Counted from the stretch's first letter, positions 7,857-17,185 are shown. The stretch: DNA of 64,000 nt from Nibribacter koreensis (GCF_039541795.1 NZ_BAABGX010000003.1:124001-188000), one strand, 5' to 3'. Numbers and translations are program-made. Notes: generated by a model not told the origin, from the sequence alone.

Positions 7857-8999
7857 ATGAATCTTCGTTTTGTGTGGGTGCTGATCTTCTTTCTCATTCT
7901 GGGGAATAGGAGCATTGCCCAAGAAATAAATCCGCAGGTGGTACCGGTCACTATGTTTTATGACCAAAACTGGCAGGTGACTGTCAAAGAGAAGGCGTCT
8001 TTTATACGAGTGGGTAGCTTGGACACCGTTCGGCTGAAATTCATGGGCAAGGTCACTGATTTTTACGCCAACGGCACACCGCTACTGCAGGTGAATTACT
8101 TAGAGACGGGCAAAGACGGAGCCTTCCAAACCAGTTACTCCAACAAGAAATTAGAGCAGCGCGGCATTTTCCTGAAAGACAAGCCCGTGGGTACATGGGA
8201 ATACTATTACGCCTCGGGCAAGCCTTGGCAGACCGTTGAATACCTGGAGAATGGAGACTTTAAGGTTCTAGCTTTCTATGATACTACCGGGCAACAACTA
8301 GTGAAGGATGGCACGGGCCCTTGGTACTCCAAGATGCGGGCTCAGATAAAAGGCATAGACTTTACAGTAAACATTACCGGTAACTGGAAAGAAGGCAAGA
8401 GAATTGGTCAATGGAAGGCTACTCAGAAAAACGGTAAGTCGGTGTTTGAGGAACTGTTTGAAGCTGGCGTACTAAAAGAAGGAAAGCTTTTTGACGTATT
8501 TACTGGCCGGCCCTCCAGCAATTACATAGAAAAGGAGAATCCCAAGATAGGGACGTTTGACTTTGTCTACCATGCCGAAGCCCTTAACCCAAGTCCTTCC
8601 TTTCTAACGAAAGAGCGAGCTGTTAGGTACATTTTACGGAAAGAGCATCTTCTACCTGCTATCTTAGAGTCTATCACTTATACAGAAAATGTGGAGAAGA
8701 TGCCGGAATTTCCAGGAGGAATGGCAGCCTTGTACAAATTCATACGTGACAACTTTAGGGTTCCTGCAGATGTCTCTAGAAGGCGAGAAAGTATGGATGG
8801 CACCGTAGTACTCTCTATGACAGTAGGATCCGAAGGCAAAGTAGCTAATATTAAAGTAGAAAGGTCCTTCACTCCTAGCATTGACCAAGAAGTGATCCGC
8901 ATATTCAAGATTATGCCCACTTGGTACCCAGGTATACAGAATGGCAGGGCTGTGAGCGTTAAGTATACTATTCCTTATAGGGTATCTATCAAATACTAA
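7857..8999 (+). CDS. Secreted protein with MORN-like repeats and TonB C-terminal domain
   Basis: 380 aa. The signal peptide ends around GNRSIAQ. A middle region has YwqK/MORN-like repeats (GIFLKDKPVGTWEYYYASGKP, about residues 100-200). A TonB C-terminal domain ends the protein (about 285-380): MPEFPGGMAALYKFIRDNF, GTVVLSMTVGSEGKV and MPTWYPGIQNGRAVSVKYTIP. Unlike a true TonB it has no Pro-rich periplasmic arm. Such proteins are abundant in Bacteroidota and mostly of unknown role. The frame is open to 7746, but that stretch holds palindromic copy 5 and a -7 element, so I start at 7857. The next gene also ends in a TonB_C domain. Confidence 0.8.
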   Translation: MNLRFVWVLIFFLILGNRSIAQEINPQVVPVTMFYDQNWQVTVKEKASFIRVGSLDTVRLKFMGKVTDFYANGTPLLQVNYLETGKDGAFQTSYSNKKLEQRGIFLKDKPVGTWEYYYASGKPWQTVEYLENGDFKVLAFYDTTGQQLVKDGTGPWYSKMRAQIKGIDFTVNITGNWKEGKRIGQWKATQKNGKSVFEELFEAGVLKEGKLFDVFTGRPSSNYIEKENPKIGTFDFVYHAEALNPSPSFLTKERAVRYILRKEHLLPAILESITYTENVEKMPEFPGGMAALYKFIRDNFRVPADVSRRRESMDGTVVLSMTVGSEGKVANIKVERSFTPSIDQEVIRIFKIMPTWYPGIQNGRAVSVKYTIPYRVSIKY

Positions 9000-9044
9000 G
9001 ACACCTGCTGTAAGCTTATTCTGGTAAGTAGTACCTGTTCTATT

Positions 9045-9082
9045 TGTTTTTGGGCTGGTTTAGCGAAAAGAGGGCAAAAACG
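9045..9082. repeat. 38-bp palindromic element, copy 6
   Basis: Diverged copy: TGTTTTTGGGCTGGTTT, loop AGCG region, then AAAAGAGGGCAAAAACG. Confidence 0.75.
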
Positions 9083-9109
9083 CAAGAGGGGAGATGACTA
9101 TTGATTTTG

Positions 9110-9117
9110 TAACTTTG
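9110..9117 (+). promoter_or_regulatory. -7 element of the DUF1684/TonB_C gene
   Basis: TAACTTTG, a perfect TAnnTTTG match 22 bases before the ATG at 9140; no clear -33 box. Confidence 0.5.
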
Positions 9118-9139
9118 ATTAGGTTCCAAATGCGTTTTT

Positions 9140-10096
9140 ATGAAAAGATATTTTCCCCTGCTAGTATTAGTGCTTTTGCCGTTTTGGGTGCAAGCGCAAA
9201 CCTCCTCCACGTACCATCAAGAAATCTTAAAGCACCGCGCCCAAGAGGACAGCGTGTTCAAGCACGGTGAGAAATCCCCGCTCACGCCAGAGGACAAAGC
9301 CACGTTCGCAGCCCTGGAGTATTATCCAATCAATGAAGCCTACCGTGTTAAGGCCAAGTTTGTGCGCACCGCCAATGAAGGGGTTTTTAAAATGCCCACC
9401 ACCGGCCCGCGCACGCCAGAATACGTCAAGTACGGCGAACTTCACTTTAGCCTGAACGGCCAGCAACTAGCCTTGAACGCCTATCAGAACCAGGACCTCA
9501 TGAAACAGGTACAGTACGCCAACTACCTGTTCATTCCGTTCACAGATGCTACCACCGGGCAAGAAACGTATGCCACCGGCCGGTACCTGGACTTTGCCAT
9601 TCCCATGGGAGAAGACAGCGTGTGGGTAGATTTTAACAAAGCCTATAATCCGTATTGCGCCTACAGTGACGGCTATTCCTGCCCCATTCCACCCAAGGAG
9701 AATAAGTTGGCCGTGCGCATAGAGGCCGGGGTGAAGGACTATAAGAAGTATGGAAAGAGAATGGCCGTCAGCAAAAAGATGGCCGTCTACCCGGGCGGCG
9801 ACCAGGTGCTGGAAGACTTTTTGTACAGAAACCTGGTGATTCCGGTGGCGGTCAGAAAGGCGCACATTTCTGGCAACGTTGTGTTTTGCTTCGTGGTCAA
9901 GCCAGATGGCTCCTTGACAAATTTTGAGATTGTGAAGTCCGTACGAAGTGATGTAGACAGCGCCGTGCTCAAGGCAGCCAGAAAAATGCCTAAATGGGAG
10001 CCGCTGGAATCTAATGAGGAGATAAAGATGACCTTGTCTTTGCAAGTGCCCAGAGGAAAGCCTCACCAACAGGATCTGACCAAGGCGGCTTACTGA
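9140..10096 (+). CDS. Secreted DUF1684 + TonB C-terminal domain fusion
   Basis: 318 aa. The signal peptide ends at FWVQAQ. Residues about 30-205 match the DUF1684 family by eye: YYPINEAYRVKAKFV, TGRYLDFAIP, VDFNKAYNPYCAYSDGYSCPIPP and VRIEAGVKDY. Residues about 212-305 are a TonB_C domain: MAVYPGGDQVLEDFLYRNLVIP, GNVVFCFVVKPDGSL and KMPKWEPL. DUF1684 proteins usually stand alone and have no established biochemical role. The fusion to TonB_C is the notable point. It is tandem with another TonB_C protein and separated from the next gene, on the other strand, by palindromic copy 7. Confidence 0.8.
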   Translation: MKRYFPLLVLVLLPFWVQAQTSSTYHQEILKHRAQEDSVFKHGEKSPLTPEDKATFAALEYYPINEAYRVKAKFVRTANEGVFKMPTTGPRTPEYVKYGELHFSLNGQQLALNAYQNQDLMKQVQYANYLFIPFTDATTGQETYATGRYLDFAIPMGEDSVWVDFNKAYNPYCAYSDGYSCPIPPKENKLAVRIEAGVKDYKKYGKRMAVSKKMAVYPGGDQVLEDFLYRNLVIPVAVRKAHISGNVVFCFVVKPDGSLTNFEIVKSVRSDVDSAVLKAARKMPKWEPLESNEEIKMTLSLQVPRGKPHQQDLTKAAY

Positions 10097-10188
10097 GAGA
10101 AGATACTTCTTACGTAGAAGGCAAAGCGACAAAGCTTGACGTCACTCTTTTGACGCTTATTTTACAGCTTGTGCCGTCAGGGTAGTGC

Positions 10189-10226
10189 CGTTTTCGGCCT
10201 GTTTTGCAGAAAACAGGCCGAAAACG
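10189..10226. repeat. 38-bp palindromic element, copy 7
   Basis: CGTTTTCGGCCTGTTTT, loop GCAG, AAAACAGGCCGAAAACG. Perfect arms with a compensated T-A to C-G change relative to consensus. Lies between convergent genes. Confidence 0.92.
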
Positions 10227-10249
10227 TTTTTAAGGAAATGACAAAGATG

Positions 10250-10741
10250 TTAAGCATCCTTGCTAAACTGCCCGCCAGAATTGTCAAACGCCATCATTAA
10301 AATGTAGCCCGTCATAGCGCCCGTGGCCGTCCCCAAAATCACAACAGATCCCGCTACCATGATAAGGGGCAGTTGAATCCCGTAATAGTCTTGGGTGGCC
10401 AAAACGCCTGCATAGTCAGGGTCAAGGAAGATGGCATTGATCAGGATGAAGGCTGCAAAGAGGGCTGAGCCAATCAACCCCACCAGAAACCCGATGGCCA
10501 GACCGGGTAGGTAAGGCGTCTGCCTATTGCGGTTTTCATAGTTTCTCTTGAGCGACCTAATGGCCAGCACCACTGCTCCTATGATAAAGATATTACTGCC
10601 AAAGCGCACCAATTCACTGTCTTGCAGGTCAAGCAGGTTAATGACAATGAAATAGATAATCATGGCCAAGGCCGAAAGCACACCGTAGCGGACACCAATT
10701 CTTTGGGTGGGGGCAGTTGATCTATTTGCTGTCGTTTCCAT
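10250..10741 (-). CDS. DUF4199-like membrane protein
   Basis: Membrane protein of 163 aa with four hydrophobic segments: VLSALAMIIYFIVI, IFIIGAVVLAI, LAIGFLVGLIGSALFAAFI and LIMVAGSVVILGTATGAMTGYIL. The pattern, with a conserved Arg/Lys-rich loop after the second helix (SLKRNYENRNRQTPYLPGLAIGFLVG), resembles the DUF4199 family of Bacteroidota, of unknown function. It is single, convergent with the DUF1684 gene. The 335 bases before its start hold a terminator for the next leftward gene. Confidence 0.7.
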   Translation of the reverse strand: METTANRSTAPTQRIGVRYGVLSALAMIIYFIVINLLDLQDSELVRFGSNIFIIGAVVLAIRSLKRNYENRNRQTPYLPGLAIGFLVGLIGSALFAAFILINAIFLDPDYAGVLATQDYYGIQLPLIMVAGSVVILGTATGAMTGYILMMAFDNSGGQFSKDA

Positions 10742-11025
10742 AGCAATTGGATTAGGGTTGACAAAGTAGTTTAATTCGTGTCCATAGATTTTAGACTATT
10801 CTCTGGATACGTAAAAAACTAAAACTTAGTCTACCTGAAACGCCTGGCCAGAAACTTGCCATAAACCAAACTTACTACCCGGTCACCCATCACCAATGGT
10901 GGCTTTTTCACTGAAAAAAGGGCCGGGAATGATTGCCTGATCGCCTGCGTGGTGATAAAACAATCCCCATGTAATCTTGCAAAGTCAAGGTTTTGTGTCT
11001 CCTTTACCAAATAGGTTGTCCATAA
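10742..11025. other. Intergenic, no gene seen
   Basis: About 280 bases between the DUF4199-like start and the terminator of the next leftward gene. It should hold the promoter of the DUF4199-like gene. I see no credible reading frame, repeat copy or RNA gene. Confidence 0.6.
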
Positions 11026-11056
11026 AAAAGGCCTTCTGCTTATCAGGAGGCCTTTT
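11026..11056 (-). terminator. Terminator of the 181-aa secreted protein gene
   Basis: AAAAGGCCT at 11026-11034 pairs with 11048-11056; the T-run is on the minus strand, 21 bases after the stop. Confidence 0.8.
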
Positions 11057-11076
11057 CGCTTTAAAGCATTTCTTCT

Positions 11077-11622
11077 TTACTGCACTTTGATGCTAGTCAA
11101 AAGACGGGTAAAGGTATTGTGCATCTTAAGGTTGTCCTCGCCAAAACCAGCTACAATATATGCCTTGCCTTTCTGGTCAGTGAAGCCGTAGCCTTTTACT
11201 ATCATCTTGTCTGTACCTCTGGTGAACGTGGCAGTGGCCAGCAGAGCGCTTTTCTCTTGGTTCAATTCCATGAACTCAATCTGGAAATCAGTGCCTTGCA
11301 GCTGGGTGACGGCATTCTGAATGGCGCCTTGTAAACTACCTTGAATACTGACCTGGGTGGTTTTGGCGTGCATGTACATGCTGTAAATCATGTAATCGCC
11401 ACCGTTGCCCATGTGGGCCTCCATGGAGTGGAACATGGCCTTCTGCTCTGGGGCCACCGGAATCTCCATTTTCTGCAAGGCCATGGGAGCCAGCAAGGAG
11501 AGTCCATGAAAAGAGGTCTGCACCCACGGCTTAGGGGCATCAGTGGGCGTTGTCTGCGCAAAAGAAGAGGTAAAAGTACTTACCAGAAGCGCCAACAAGA
11601 CAAAGGCTTTTAAAAACCGCAT
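11077..11622 (-). CDS. Secreted protein of unknown function
   Basis: 181 aa with a clear signal peptide ending at TSSFAQ. The mature part has an amphipathic, beta-rich pattern (VQTSFHGLSLLAPMALQKM, DYMIYSMYMHAKTTQVSIQGSLQGAIQNAV, KAYIVAGFGEDNLKMHNTFTRLLTSIKV), with no cysteines and no motif I recognise. The ending (TFTRLLTSIKV) is reminiscent of small periplasmic PsbP/DcrB-like folds, but that is only an impression. It stands alone between a terminator and palindromic copy 8. Confidence 0.75.
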   Translation of the reverse strand: MRFLKAFVLLALLVSTFTSSFAQTTPTDAPKPWVQTSFHGLSLLAPMALQKMEIPVAPEQKAMFHSMEAHMGNGGDYMIYSMYMHAKTTQVSIQGSLQGAIQNAVTQLQGTDFQIEFMELNQEKSALLATATFTRGTDKMIVKGYGFTDQKGKAYIVAGFGEDNLKMHNTFTRLLTSIKVQ

Positions 11623-11658
11623 GAGTAAGGAGAAAAGGTAGAAGAAAAGATAACCTTC

Positions 11659-11696
11659 CGTTTTTGGCCTGTTTTACCCAAAACAAGCCAAAAACG
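11659..11696. repeat. 38-bp palindromic element, copy 8
   Basis: CGTTTTTGGCCTGTTTT, loop ACCC, AAAACAAGCCAAAAACG. Flanking CTTC and GGAG extend the stem by about four pairs (one G-T). Confidence 0.92.
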
Positions 11697-11707
11697 GAGG
11701 CAAGGGT

Positions 11708-12772
11708 TTAAACATCGTCCTCGTCGTCCTGCGGATGCTCGCCAAAGACGCGCAATACCCAGCGAGGCAGGAAGAAAGAACCTAGAATCAGGTACAGGTA
11801 ATACGTCACCACGCGGTACAGCAAAACAATCACCGTGGTGAATCGGCCCAAGAACTGCCCGAAGAACGTAGGGAACGCCACCTCAGCAATACCCGCACCG
11901 CCCGGCGTCACGGCTACTAGCAAGACAATTTTGTAGACCATGTTTCTAGAGAAGATGAGCACGTGGTCATGGAAGCCTATGTCTGTGAAAGCAGCAATGA
12001 GGCAGTTAATGACAAAGTAGCGGGCAGTCCAGACAAAGGCGGTGCTCAGGGCGGCGTTCATCCAGTAACTGAACGTGCTGCCCTTCAAATGCTGCGAAGC
12101 CCATACCAGTTCATTGCCGTGCTTGTAGGCGCCCGGTCTCCAGCGACGCGTCCATTTAAACGAGGTAGCGCGTAAGAAAAGGCGTTTCACGGCCTTCGGG
12201 TTGATGAGCAGGCCATAGGCCATCAAGAACGCATAGAAAGCAATGAGCAGGTAGCTGATTACAAAGGCAATCTCTAAACTCTGCGTCACGGAGAATTCCA
12301 TGGCAGAAACCTGCGGGAAGATGTCACCGGCGGTAATCAAGAACACCAGCGGCACGGCCACAATAAAGTACAGGTTGTCCAGCATGGCCGTCACCATCAC
12401 ATAGGCCAAAGACTTACCCAAGCTTAGGCCTTCCTTGTTCAAAATAAAAGCAGCCACGGTTGACCCGCCTACTACAGAGGGCATCACGCAAGAGGCAAAC
12501 TCCCAGAGCATGATTACGTCCACGCTCTTGCGCCAGCTCAAGAACTTCTCCGTCACGTACCTGATGCGGTAAATGTACCCGAAGTCCCGCACCACCAGCA
12601 CCAGAAACGTCATAAAGAGCCAGAACGGCTTGGCGTTGTAGAGCGGCGTTAAGTCCATCTGGGCGCTGTCCCGGTAGAACATGTACCCAATCACGCTCAA
12701 GCCAATCACCACCGGAATGAGAATGCGCTGCGGCGTGAAGTAGGAGAGAAGTTTCTTTCTATTCAGATCCAT
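11708..12772 (-). CDS. Flippase-like membrane protein (lysylphosphatidylglycerol synthase TM-type)
   Basis: 354 aa with about eight membrane segments. It carries the signature of the UPF0104 / lysylphosphatidylglycerol-synthase transmembrane family: the SVVGGSTVAAFILNKEGLSLGKSLAYVM stretch (about 95-125) and VAVTPGGAGIAEVAFP (about 285-305). Such proteins are thought to flip or bind lipids; the AlfA/MprF catalytic domain is absent. Its start overlaps the 3' end of scpA by 14 bases, so the two are translationally coupled. The acidic tail (EHPQDDEDDV) lies just before palindromic copy 8. Confidence 0.85.
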   Translation of the reverse strand: MDLNRKKLLSYFTPQRILIPVVIGLSVIGYMFYRDSAQMDLTPLYNAKPFWLFMTFLVLVVRDFGYIYRIRYVTEKFLSWRKSVDVIMLWEFASCVMPSVVGGSTVAAFILNKEGLSLGKSLAYVMVTAMLDNLYFIVAVPLVFLITAGDIFPQVSAMEFSVTQSLEIAFVISYLLIAFYAFLMAYGLLINPKAVKRLFLRATSFKWTRRWRPGAYKHGNELVWASQHLKGSTFSYWMNAALSTAFVWTARYFVINCLIAAFTDIGFHDHVLIFSRNMVYKIVLLVAVTPGGAGIAEVAFPTFFGQFLGRFTTVIVLLYRVVTYYLYLILGSFFLPRWVLRVFGEHPQDDEDDV

Positions 12773-13535
12773 TGGTTTCAGAGACGGTCAGGTGCTGGGT
12801 ATCAGAAAAGGGCACGATGCGGAAATTATTAAACCCATCGCCAATCTCCAAGCCAATCTCATTGAGCTGGAGCAAATCTAAAATCGCCAGAAAGTTAAAG
12901 ATAAGGCCAATCTTGTCGGGGAAGGCCTCTAATATGTCTGTGAACTGCACGGCACCCTGGGCGCTCACCCGGTGCTTGATGTAGTTGCGTTGCTGGTCTA
13001 TGGTGTAGGGATAGGTATAGACGGTGTGCTTGGGCCGGTTCTGCTCTTCCTCGTAGCGCTGCATGGCCTTATGAAAGCTTTGCATGAGGTGGTAGAGGTT
13101 GAGGTCCTTGAGCTCGTACTCCAGTTGGTGCTTGGCGGCAATCTTGCCTAGTTCCTCATCCGTATTGCCGCGGCGCTCCTGTTGCAGTCGTACGTCTTCT
13201 AAAAGACTTAAATCGCCTAATACTTCTTTGTAGCGCTTGTATTCCAAGAGGTGTTGGACCAGTTCCTGGCGCGGGTCAATCTCATTGCCCTGCTCGTCTT
13301 TCTCAAAACGGGGCAAGAGCATCTTGGCCTTGATGCGCATGAGGGTGGCAGCGGTGAGGATGAACTCGCTGGCCACTTCCATGTTCATGGTCTCCAGCTG
13401 ACGTATGTAGCCTACAAAGTCATTGGTGATCTGCGAGATGGGAATATCATGAATGTCCAGCTCATCACGCTCAATAAAGAAGAGCAATAAGTCAAAGGGG
13501 CCCTCAAAAAGCGATAATTTTATCTCGAAACTCAC
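12759..13535 (-). CDS. scpA: Segregation and condensation protein A
   Basis: Kleisin subunit of the SMC-ScpAB condensin, 258 aa. The N-terminal family signature FEIKLSLFEGPFDLLLFFIERDELDIHDIPI is complete, followed by the helical middle and a C-terminal winged helix (VQFTDILEAFPDKIGLIFNFLAILDLLQLNEI) that binds the SMC head. It shares a 14-base overlap with the downstream flippase-like gene. No scpB is in the window. Confidence 0.93.
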   Translation of the reverse strand: MSFEIKLSLFEGPFDLLLFFIERDELDIHDIPISQITNDFVGYIRQLETMNMEVASEFILTAATLMRIKAKMLLPRFEKDEQGNEIDPRQELVQHLLEYKRYKEVLGDLSLLEDVRLQQERRGNTDEELGKIAAKHQLEYELKDLNLYHLMQSFHKAMQRYEEEQNRPKHTVYTYPYTIDQQRNYIKHRVSAQGAVQFTDILEAFPDKIGLIFNFLAILDLLQLNEIGLEIGDGFNNFRIVPFSDTQHLTVSETNGSE

Positions 13536-13614
13536 GAATTCTGTTCTGCTACGTCTTACGGTGGAAGCTCGGTTAGAAGTGGGTTCAGGCGAAAGGCGTT
13601 TTAAGTGCCAGCAC

Positions 13615-13652
13615 CGTTTTTGGGCTCTTTTCTGGAAAACAGGTCAAAAACG
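13615..13652. repeat. 38-bp palindromic element, copy 9
   Basis: CGTTTTTGGGCTCTTTT, loop CTGG, AAAACAGGTCAAAAACG, in the divergent gap between scpA and the GT39-like gene. Confidence 0.88.
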
Positions 13653-13791
13653 AGTCTGCATCCTATAGAAACCCCTTTGCTTCTAAGGCTTCAAGACATA
13701 AAATTAGGCAAAAAAAAGAAGACGAAGCAGAAAACCGGAGACTGCCTAATTCTGGCTACCTTGCTTTCCCTAAAAATTAGCTTAGCCCAGA

Positions 13792-15153
13792 TTGACCTCC
13801 ACTACAACTTTTTCATCAACCAGAGAGTCTAGAAACCAGAAATGGGTCTGGGGTGTGTTGGTATTGCTACACGTAGCGGGCTTCTTTTGGCAACTGCACC
13901 AACAAGCCTATCTCCTCACCGATTCTCAGCAATACCTGAATGTAGCCCAGAACCTGCGTGAGCACGGAGAAATCTACAGCGCTGTCTGGCAAGCACCATT
14001 TATTCTGGAAGGCTTTACGCTTCGGCCACCGGGATACCCACTCTTTATCTTACTCTGGCAACAATTCTCTAATAGCGTTTGGGGTGTTTTTTTGGCACAG
14101 GCAGTTCTAAGTCTGGTCACTTTGTACACGGTGCAACGGCTATGGCTGGAGAGTCTATTGCAAAGAAAGTATCCTGTGCTTTTGCTGGCGGCAGTAGTAT
14201 TGTATCCGGCGCAAGTCATTTACGCCAACATAGTCATGTCTGAGATGCTGGTGCAGGCCTTGTTGCTGGGTTATTTTGTGGCGCTTCTGCACTTCAACCG
14301 CAAAGGACAGCCTCATTATTTTTTGGTGGCCGGCTTCTTTTTGATGGTAGCCATGCTCACCAAGCCCTTGTTCTATCCTTTCACCTTTCTGTTTCTAGCT
14401 TGGGGAGTCTTTTTAAGCTTTAAACAGAAAAGAGCGCTTTTGCTACTTTATGCAGTGCTACCACTTGCGGTAGCGGTTGGCTACCAAAAATACAATGAGC
14501 ACAGAACGGGCTATTTCCATTTCTCCAGCATCCAAGAAATAAATCTGCGGCAGTACAATGCCTTTGGGGTTTGGGAGAAGGAGCACGGCTACGCTTACGC
14601 AGACAGCGCCTTGACTGCCTTAGAAACCAACGCCGACCAACAGCCATCCTTTGCCGAACGGCAAAAATTTATCAGAAAAGCTAGCGTAGAGGTGTTGTTA
14701 AATTCACCGGTGACGTATGCGCAGAACCACCTTTTAGGCATGGTGCATTTCTTTCTGGACCCGGGACGCTATGATCTGGTGCATTATTTTGGGGTGGATA
14801 TCAAGAAAGGGCCGGGACTGAGCAGTTATTTGCAAACCGAAGGCTACGGTGGCTTATTCAAGTATTTCAAGGATTACAATTTCTTCTTCTTGCTGGCGTT
14901 GGTTCTTCTGGTGCTGGCCAATCTGTTGAAGGTGGCATCCTTAGTTCTCTTCGCGTTAAATAAGCGGGTTGCGGTCTATGAAAAGGTGCTGTTGCTAGGA
15001 GTCATTTTGTTGGTAGCGGGGCTAACAGGACCGGTGGGCGCGTCTAGGTACACAGTGCCGGTTTTTCCGTTGATGTTGTACACGTTTCCTTTTGCGCTAC
15101 AAGCAAGCAGGCTTTTTATTCAAAAACGTCTATTTTTCGTAGAGGAGAAATAA
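13792..15153 (+). CDS. GT39-like multi-pass membrane protein
   Basis: 453 aa with about ten to eleven membrane helices. The first periplasmic loop has TDSQQYLNVAQNLREHGEIY and later LRPPGYPLFILLWQ, the pattern of the ArnT/PMT-type glycosyltransferase 39 family, where the Asp is catalytic and the donor is a polyprenyl-phosphate sugar. The acceptor is unknown. The start is a TTG at 13792; an in-frame stop lies three codons before it and no ATG occurs near the N-terminus, so either this TTG or the GTG/TTG codons about 20 residues in are used. Followed by dxs after 115 bases. Confidence 0.75.
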   Translation: MTSTTTFSSTRESRNQKWVWGVLVLLHVAGFFWQLHQQAYLLTDSQQYLNVAQNLREHGEIYSAVWQAPFILEGFTLRPPGYPLFILLWQQFSNSVWGVFLAQAVLSLVTLYTVQRLWLESLLQRKYPVLLLAAVVLYPAQVIYANIVMSEMLVQALLLGYFVALLHFNRKGQPHYFLVAGFFLMVAMLTKPLFYPFTFLFLAWGVFLSFKQKRALLLLYAVLPLAVAVGYQKYNEHRTGYFHFSSIQEINLRQYNAFGVWEKEHGYAYADSALTALETNADQQPSFAERQKFIRKASVEVLLNSPVTYAQNHLLGMVHFFLDPGRYDLVHYFGVDIKKGPGLSSYLQTEGYGGLFKYFKDYNFFFLLALVLLVLANLLKVASLVLFALNKRVAVYEKVLLLGVILLVAGLTGPVGASRYTVPVFPLMLYTFPFALQASRLFIQKRLFFVEEK

Positions 15154-15268
15154 GCAACGCGGGCGGCTTGGCAAGAGGGATAAGAATTTTTGCTATTTTT
15201 ACATTTTTTGGGGAAACCAGAACATTTGGCCACCTCATTGGTTAAGATTTTGCTAAGTAGAAAGACAT

Positions 15269-17185
15269 ATGATCATTGAACCCGGAGAATTACTGTCCAA
15301 AATAGACTCGCCCGCCGACCTGCGGAAGCTGTCTGAGGACCAGTTGTTACAGGTCTGCCAAGAACTGCGGCAATTCATCATTGACAATGTGTCTATCTAT
15401 GGAGGCCACTTCGGCGCCAGCTTGGGCGTGGTGGAGATGACCGTGGCCCTGCATTACGTGTTCAACACGCCCTATGACCAATTGGTCTGGGACGTGGGGC
15501 ACCAGGCCTATGGCCACAAAATCCTCACCGGCCGAAGAGACAATTTCCACACCAACCGTAAGCTCAACGGCATCTCGGGCTTCCCGAAGCGCAAGGAGAG
15601 CGAGTATGATGCCTTTGGCGTTGGGCACTCTAGTACGTCCATTTCGGCGGCGCTAGGCATGGCCGTGGCCTCGCAGATTAAGAAAGAGTTTGACCGTCAC
15701 CACATTGCCGTGATTGGCGATGGCTCCATGACGGCCGGTATGGCCTTTGAAGCCCTCAACCACGGCGGCGCCTCAGACGCCGACCTACTGGTAGTTTTAA
15801 ACGACAACTGCATGAGCATTGACCCCAACGTGGGCGCGCTCAAAGAATATTTAACCGATATCACCACGTCCCGCACCTACAACAAAGTGCGCGATGAGCT
15901 TTGGAACATCCTGGGCAAGATCAGCAAGTTTGGGCCTAATGCCCAGCAGATTGCCTCTAAGGTAGAAAGCGGCATCAAAGCCACCTTGCTGAAGCAAAGC
16001 AACTTGTTTGAAAGCCTCAAGTTTCGGTACTTCGGTCCTATTGACGGTCATGATGTCAATCATCTGGCCAGCGTCTTGCAAGACCTGAAGAAGATACCCG
16101 GACCTAAAATCCTCCACTGCGTGACCGTGAAAGGCAAGGGCTTTGCCCTGGCTGAGAAAGAGCAGACCAAATGGCACGCGCCAGGACTGTTTGACAAAGT
16201 CACCGGTGAAATCTACAAAGTACACCACACCACGCCGCAGCCGCCTAAGTACCAAGATGTGTTTGGGCACACGCTGTTGGAGATGGCCGAGCAGAACCCT
16301 AAAATCATGGGCGTGACACCGGCTATGCCAAGTGGTTCTTCCATGAACATCATGATGGCCGCCATGCCAGACCGCGCCATTGACGTGGGCATAGCGGAGC
16401 AGCATGCTGTGACGTTCTCGGCAGGCTTGGCCACGCAGGGCATGGTGCCGTTCTGTAACATCTACTCCAGCTTCATGCAACGCGGCTATGACCAGGTGGT
16501 GCATGACGTGTGTCTGCAGAACCTGCACGTGGTCTTCACGCTGGACAGAGCCGGTTTTGCTGGCGCCGATGGCCAGACGCACCATGGTTCTTATGACATT
16601 GCCTTCATGCGCTGTCTGCCTAACATGGTGGTGTCATCTCCAATGAACGAGCAGGAGTTGCGCAACCTTATGTTCACCGCCAGCCAAGACGGCATGGGAC
16701 CGTTTACCATCCGCTACCCACGCGGCGAAGGCGTGATGCCCGAATGGCGCACTCCGCTGGAGCTAATAAAAGTAGGAGAAGGCTGTACGGTGCAAGAAGG
16801 GGAGGAAGTAGCCATCCTGACCATCGGGCACATTGGCAATTATGCCGTAGACGTTTGCAAGAACTTAAAACTAGACGGTCTGCGCCCGGGGCACTATGAC
16901 ATGCGCTTCTGCAAACCATTAGATGAAAAACTCCTGCACCATATCTTCCAGACCTATGATAAAGTAGTGACGGTAGAGGACGGTTGTTTGCAAGGCGGTT
17001 TTGGCAGTGCCATCTTAGAGTTCATGGCCGATCATGGTTACAATGCCCAAGTGAAACGCCTGGGTATTCCAGACACGATTGTAGAGCACGGCTCGCAATT
17101 GGAGTTGCACCGCCTGTGCGGTTTTGACCCAGAAGGCATTGAGCAAACCGTACGCGAGCTGATGGAAGTGCCGGTAAGAGTATAA
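15269..17185 (+). CDS. dxs: 1-deoxy-D-xylulose-5-phosphate synthase
   Basis: First enzyme of the MEP isoprenoid pathway: condenses pyruvate and glyceraldehyde 3-phosphate using thiamine diphosphate. 638 aa, the usual length. Recognisable parts are WDVGHQAYGHKILTGRR, the ThDP/Mg motif GDGSMTAGMAFEALNHGG with VVLNDNCMSI, the pyrimidine-domain IDVGIAEQHAVTFSAG with its catalytic Glu, and RAGFAGADGQTHHGSYD. The C-terminal transketolase domain (TVEDGCLQGGFGSAI) is complete. A terminator follows. It supplies the isoprenoids that UbiA-type enzymes use, but the two genes are not linked. Confidence 0.97.
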   Translation: MIIEPGELLSKIDSPADLRKLSEDQLLQVCQELRQFIIDNVSIYGGHFGASLGVVEMTVALHYVFNTPYDQLVWDVGHQAYGHKILTGRRDNFHTNRKLNGISGFPKRKESEYDAFGVGHSSTSISAALGMAVASQIKKEFDRHHIAVIGDGSMTAGMAFEALNHGGASDADLLVVLNDNCMSIDPNVGALKEYLTDITTSRTYNKVRDELWNILGKISKFGPNAQQIASKVESGIKATLLKQSNLFESLKFRYFGPIDGHDVNHLASVLQDLKKIPGPKILHCVTVKGKGFALAEKEQTKWHAPGLFDKVTGEIYKVHHTTPQPPKYQDVFGHTLLEMAEQNPKIMGVTPAMPSGSSMNIMMAAMPDRAIDVGIAEQHAVTFSAGLATQGMVPFCNIYSSFMQRGYDQVVHDVCLQNLHVVFTLDRAGFAGADGQTHHGSYDIAFMRCLPNMVVSSPMNEQELRNLMFTASQDGMGPFTIRYPRGEGVMPEWRTPLELIKVGEGCTVQEGEEVAILTIGHIGNYAVDVCKNLKLDGLRPGHYDMRFCKPLDEKLLHHIFQTYDKVVTVEDGCLQGGFGSAILEFMADHGYNAQVKRLGIPDTIVEHGSQLELHRLCGFDPEGIEQTVRELMEVPVRV

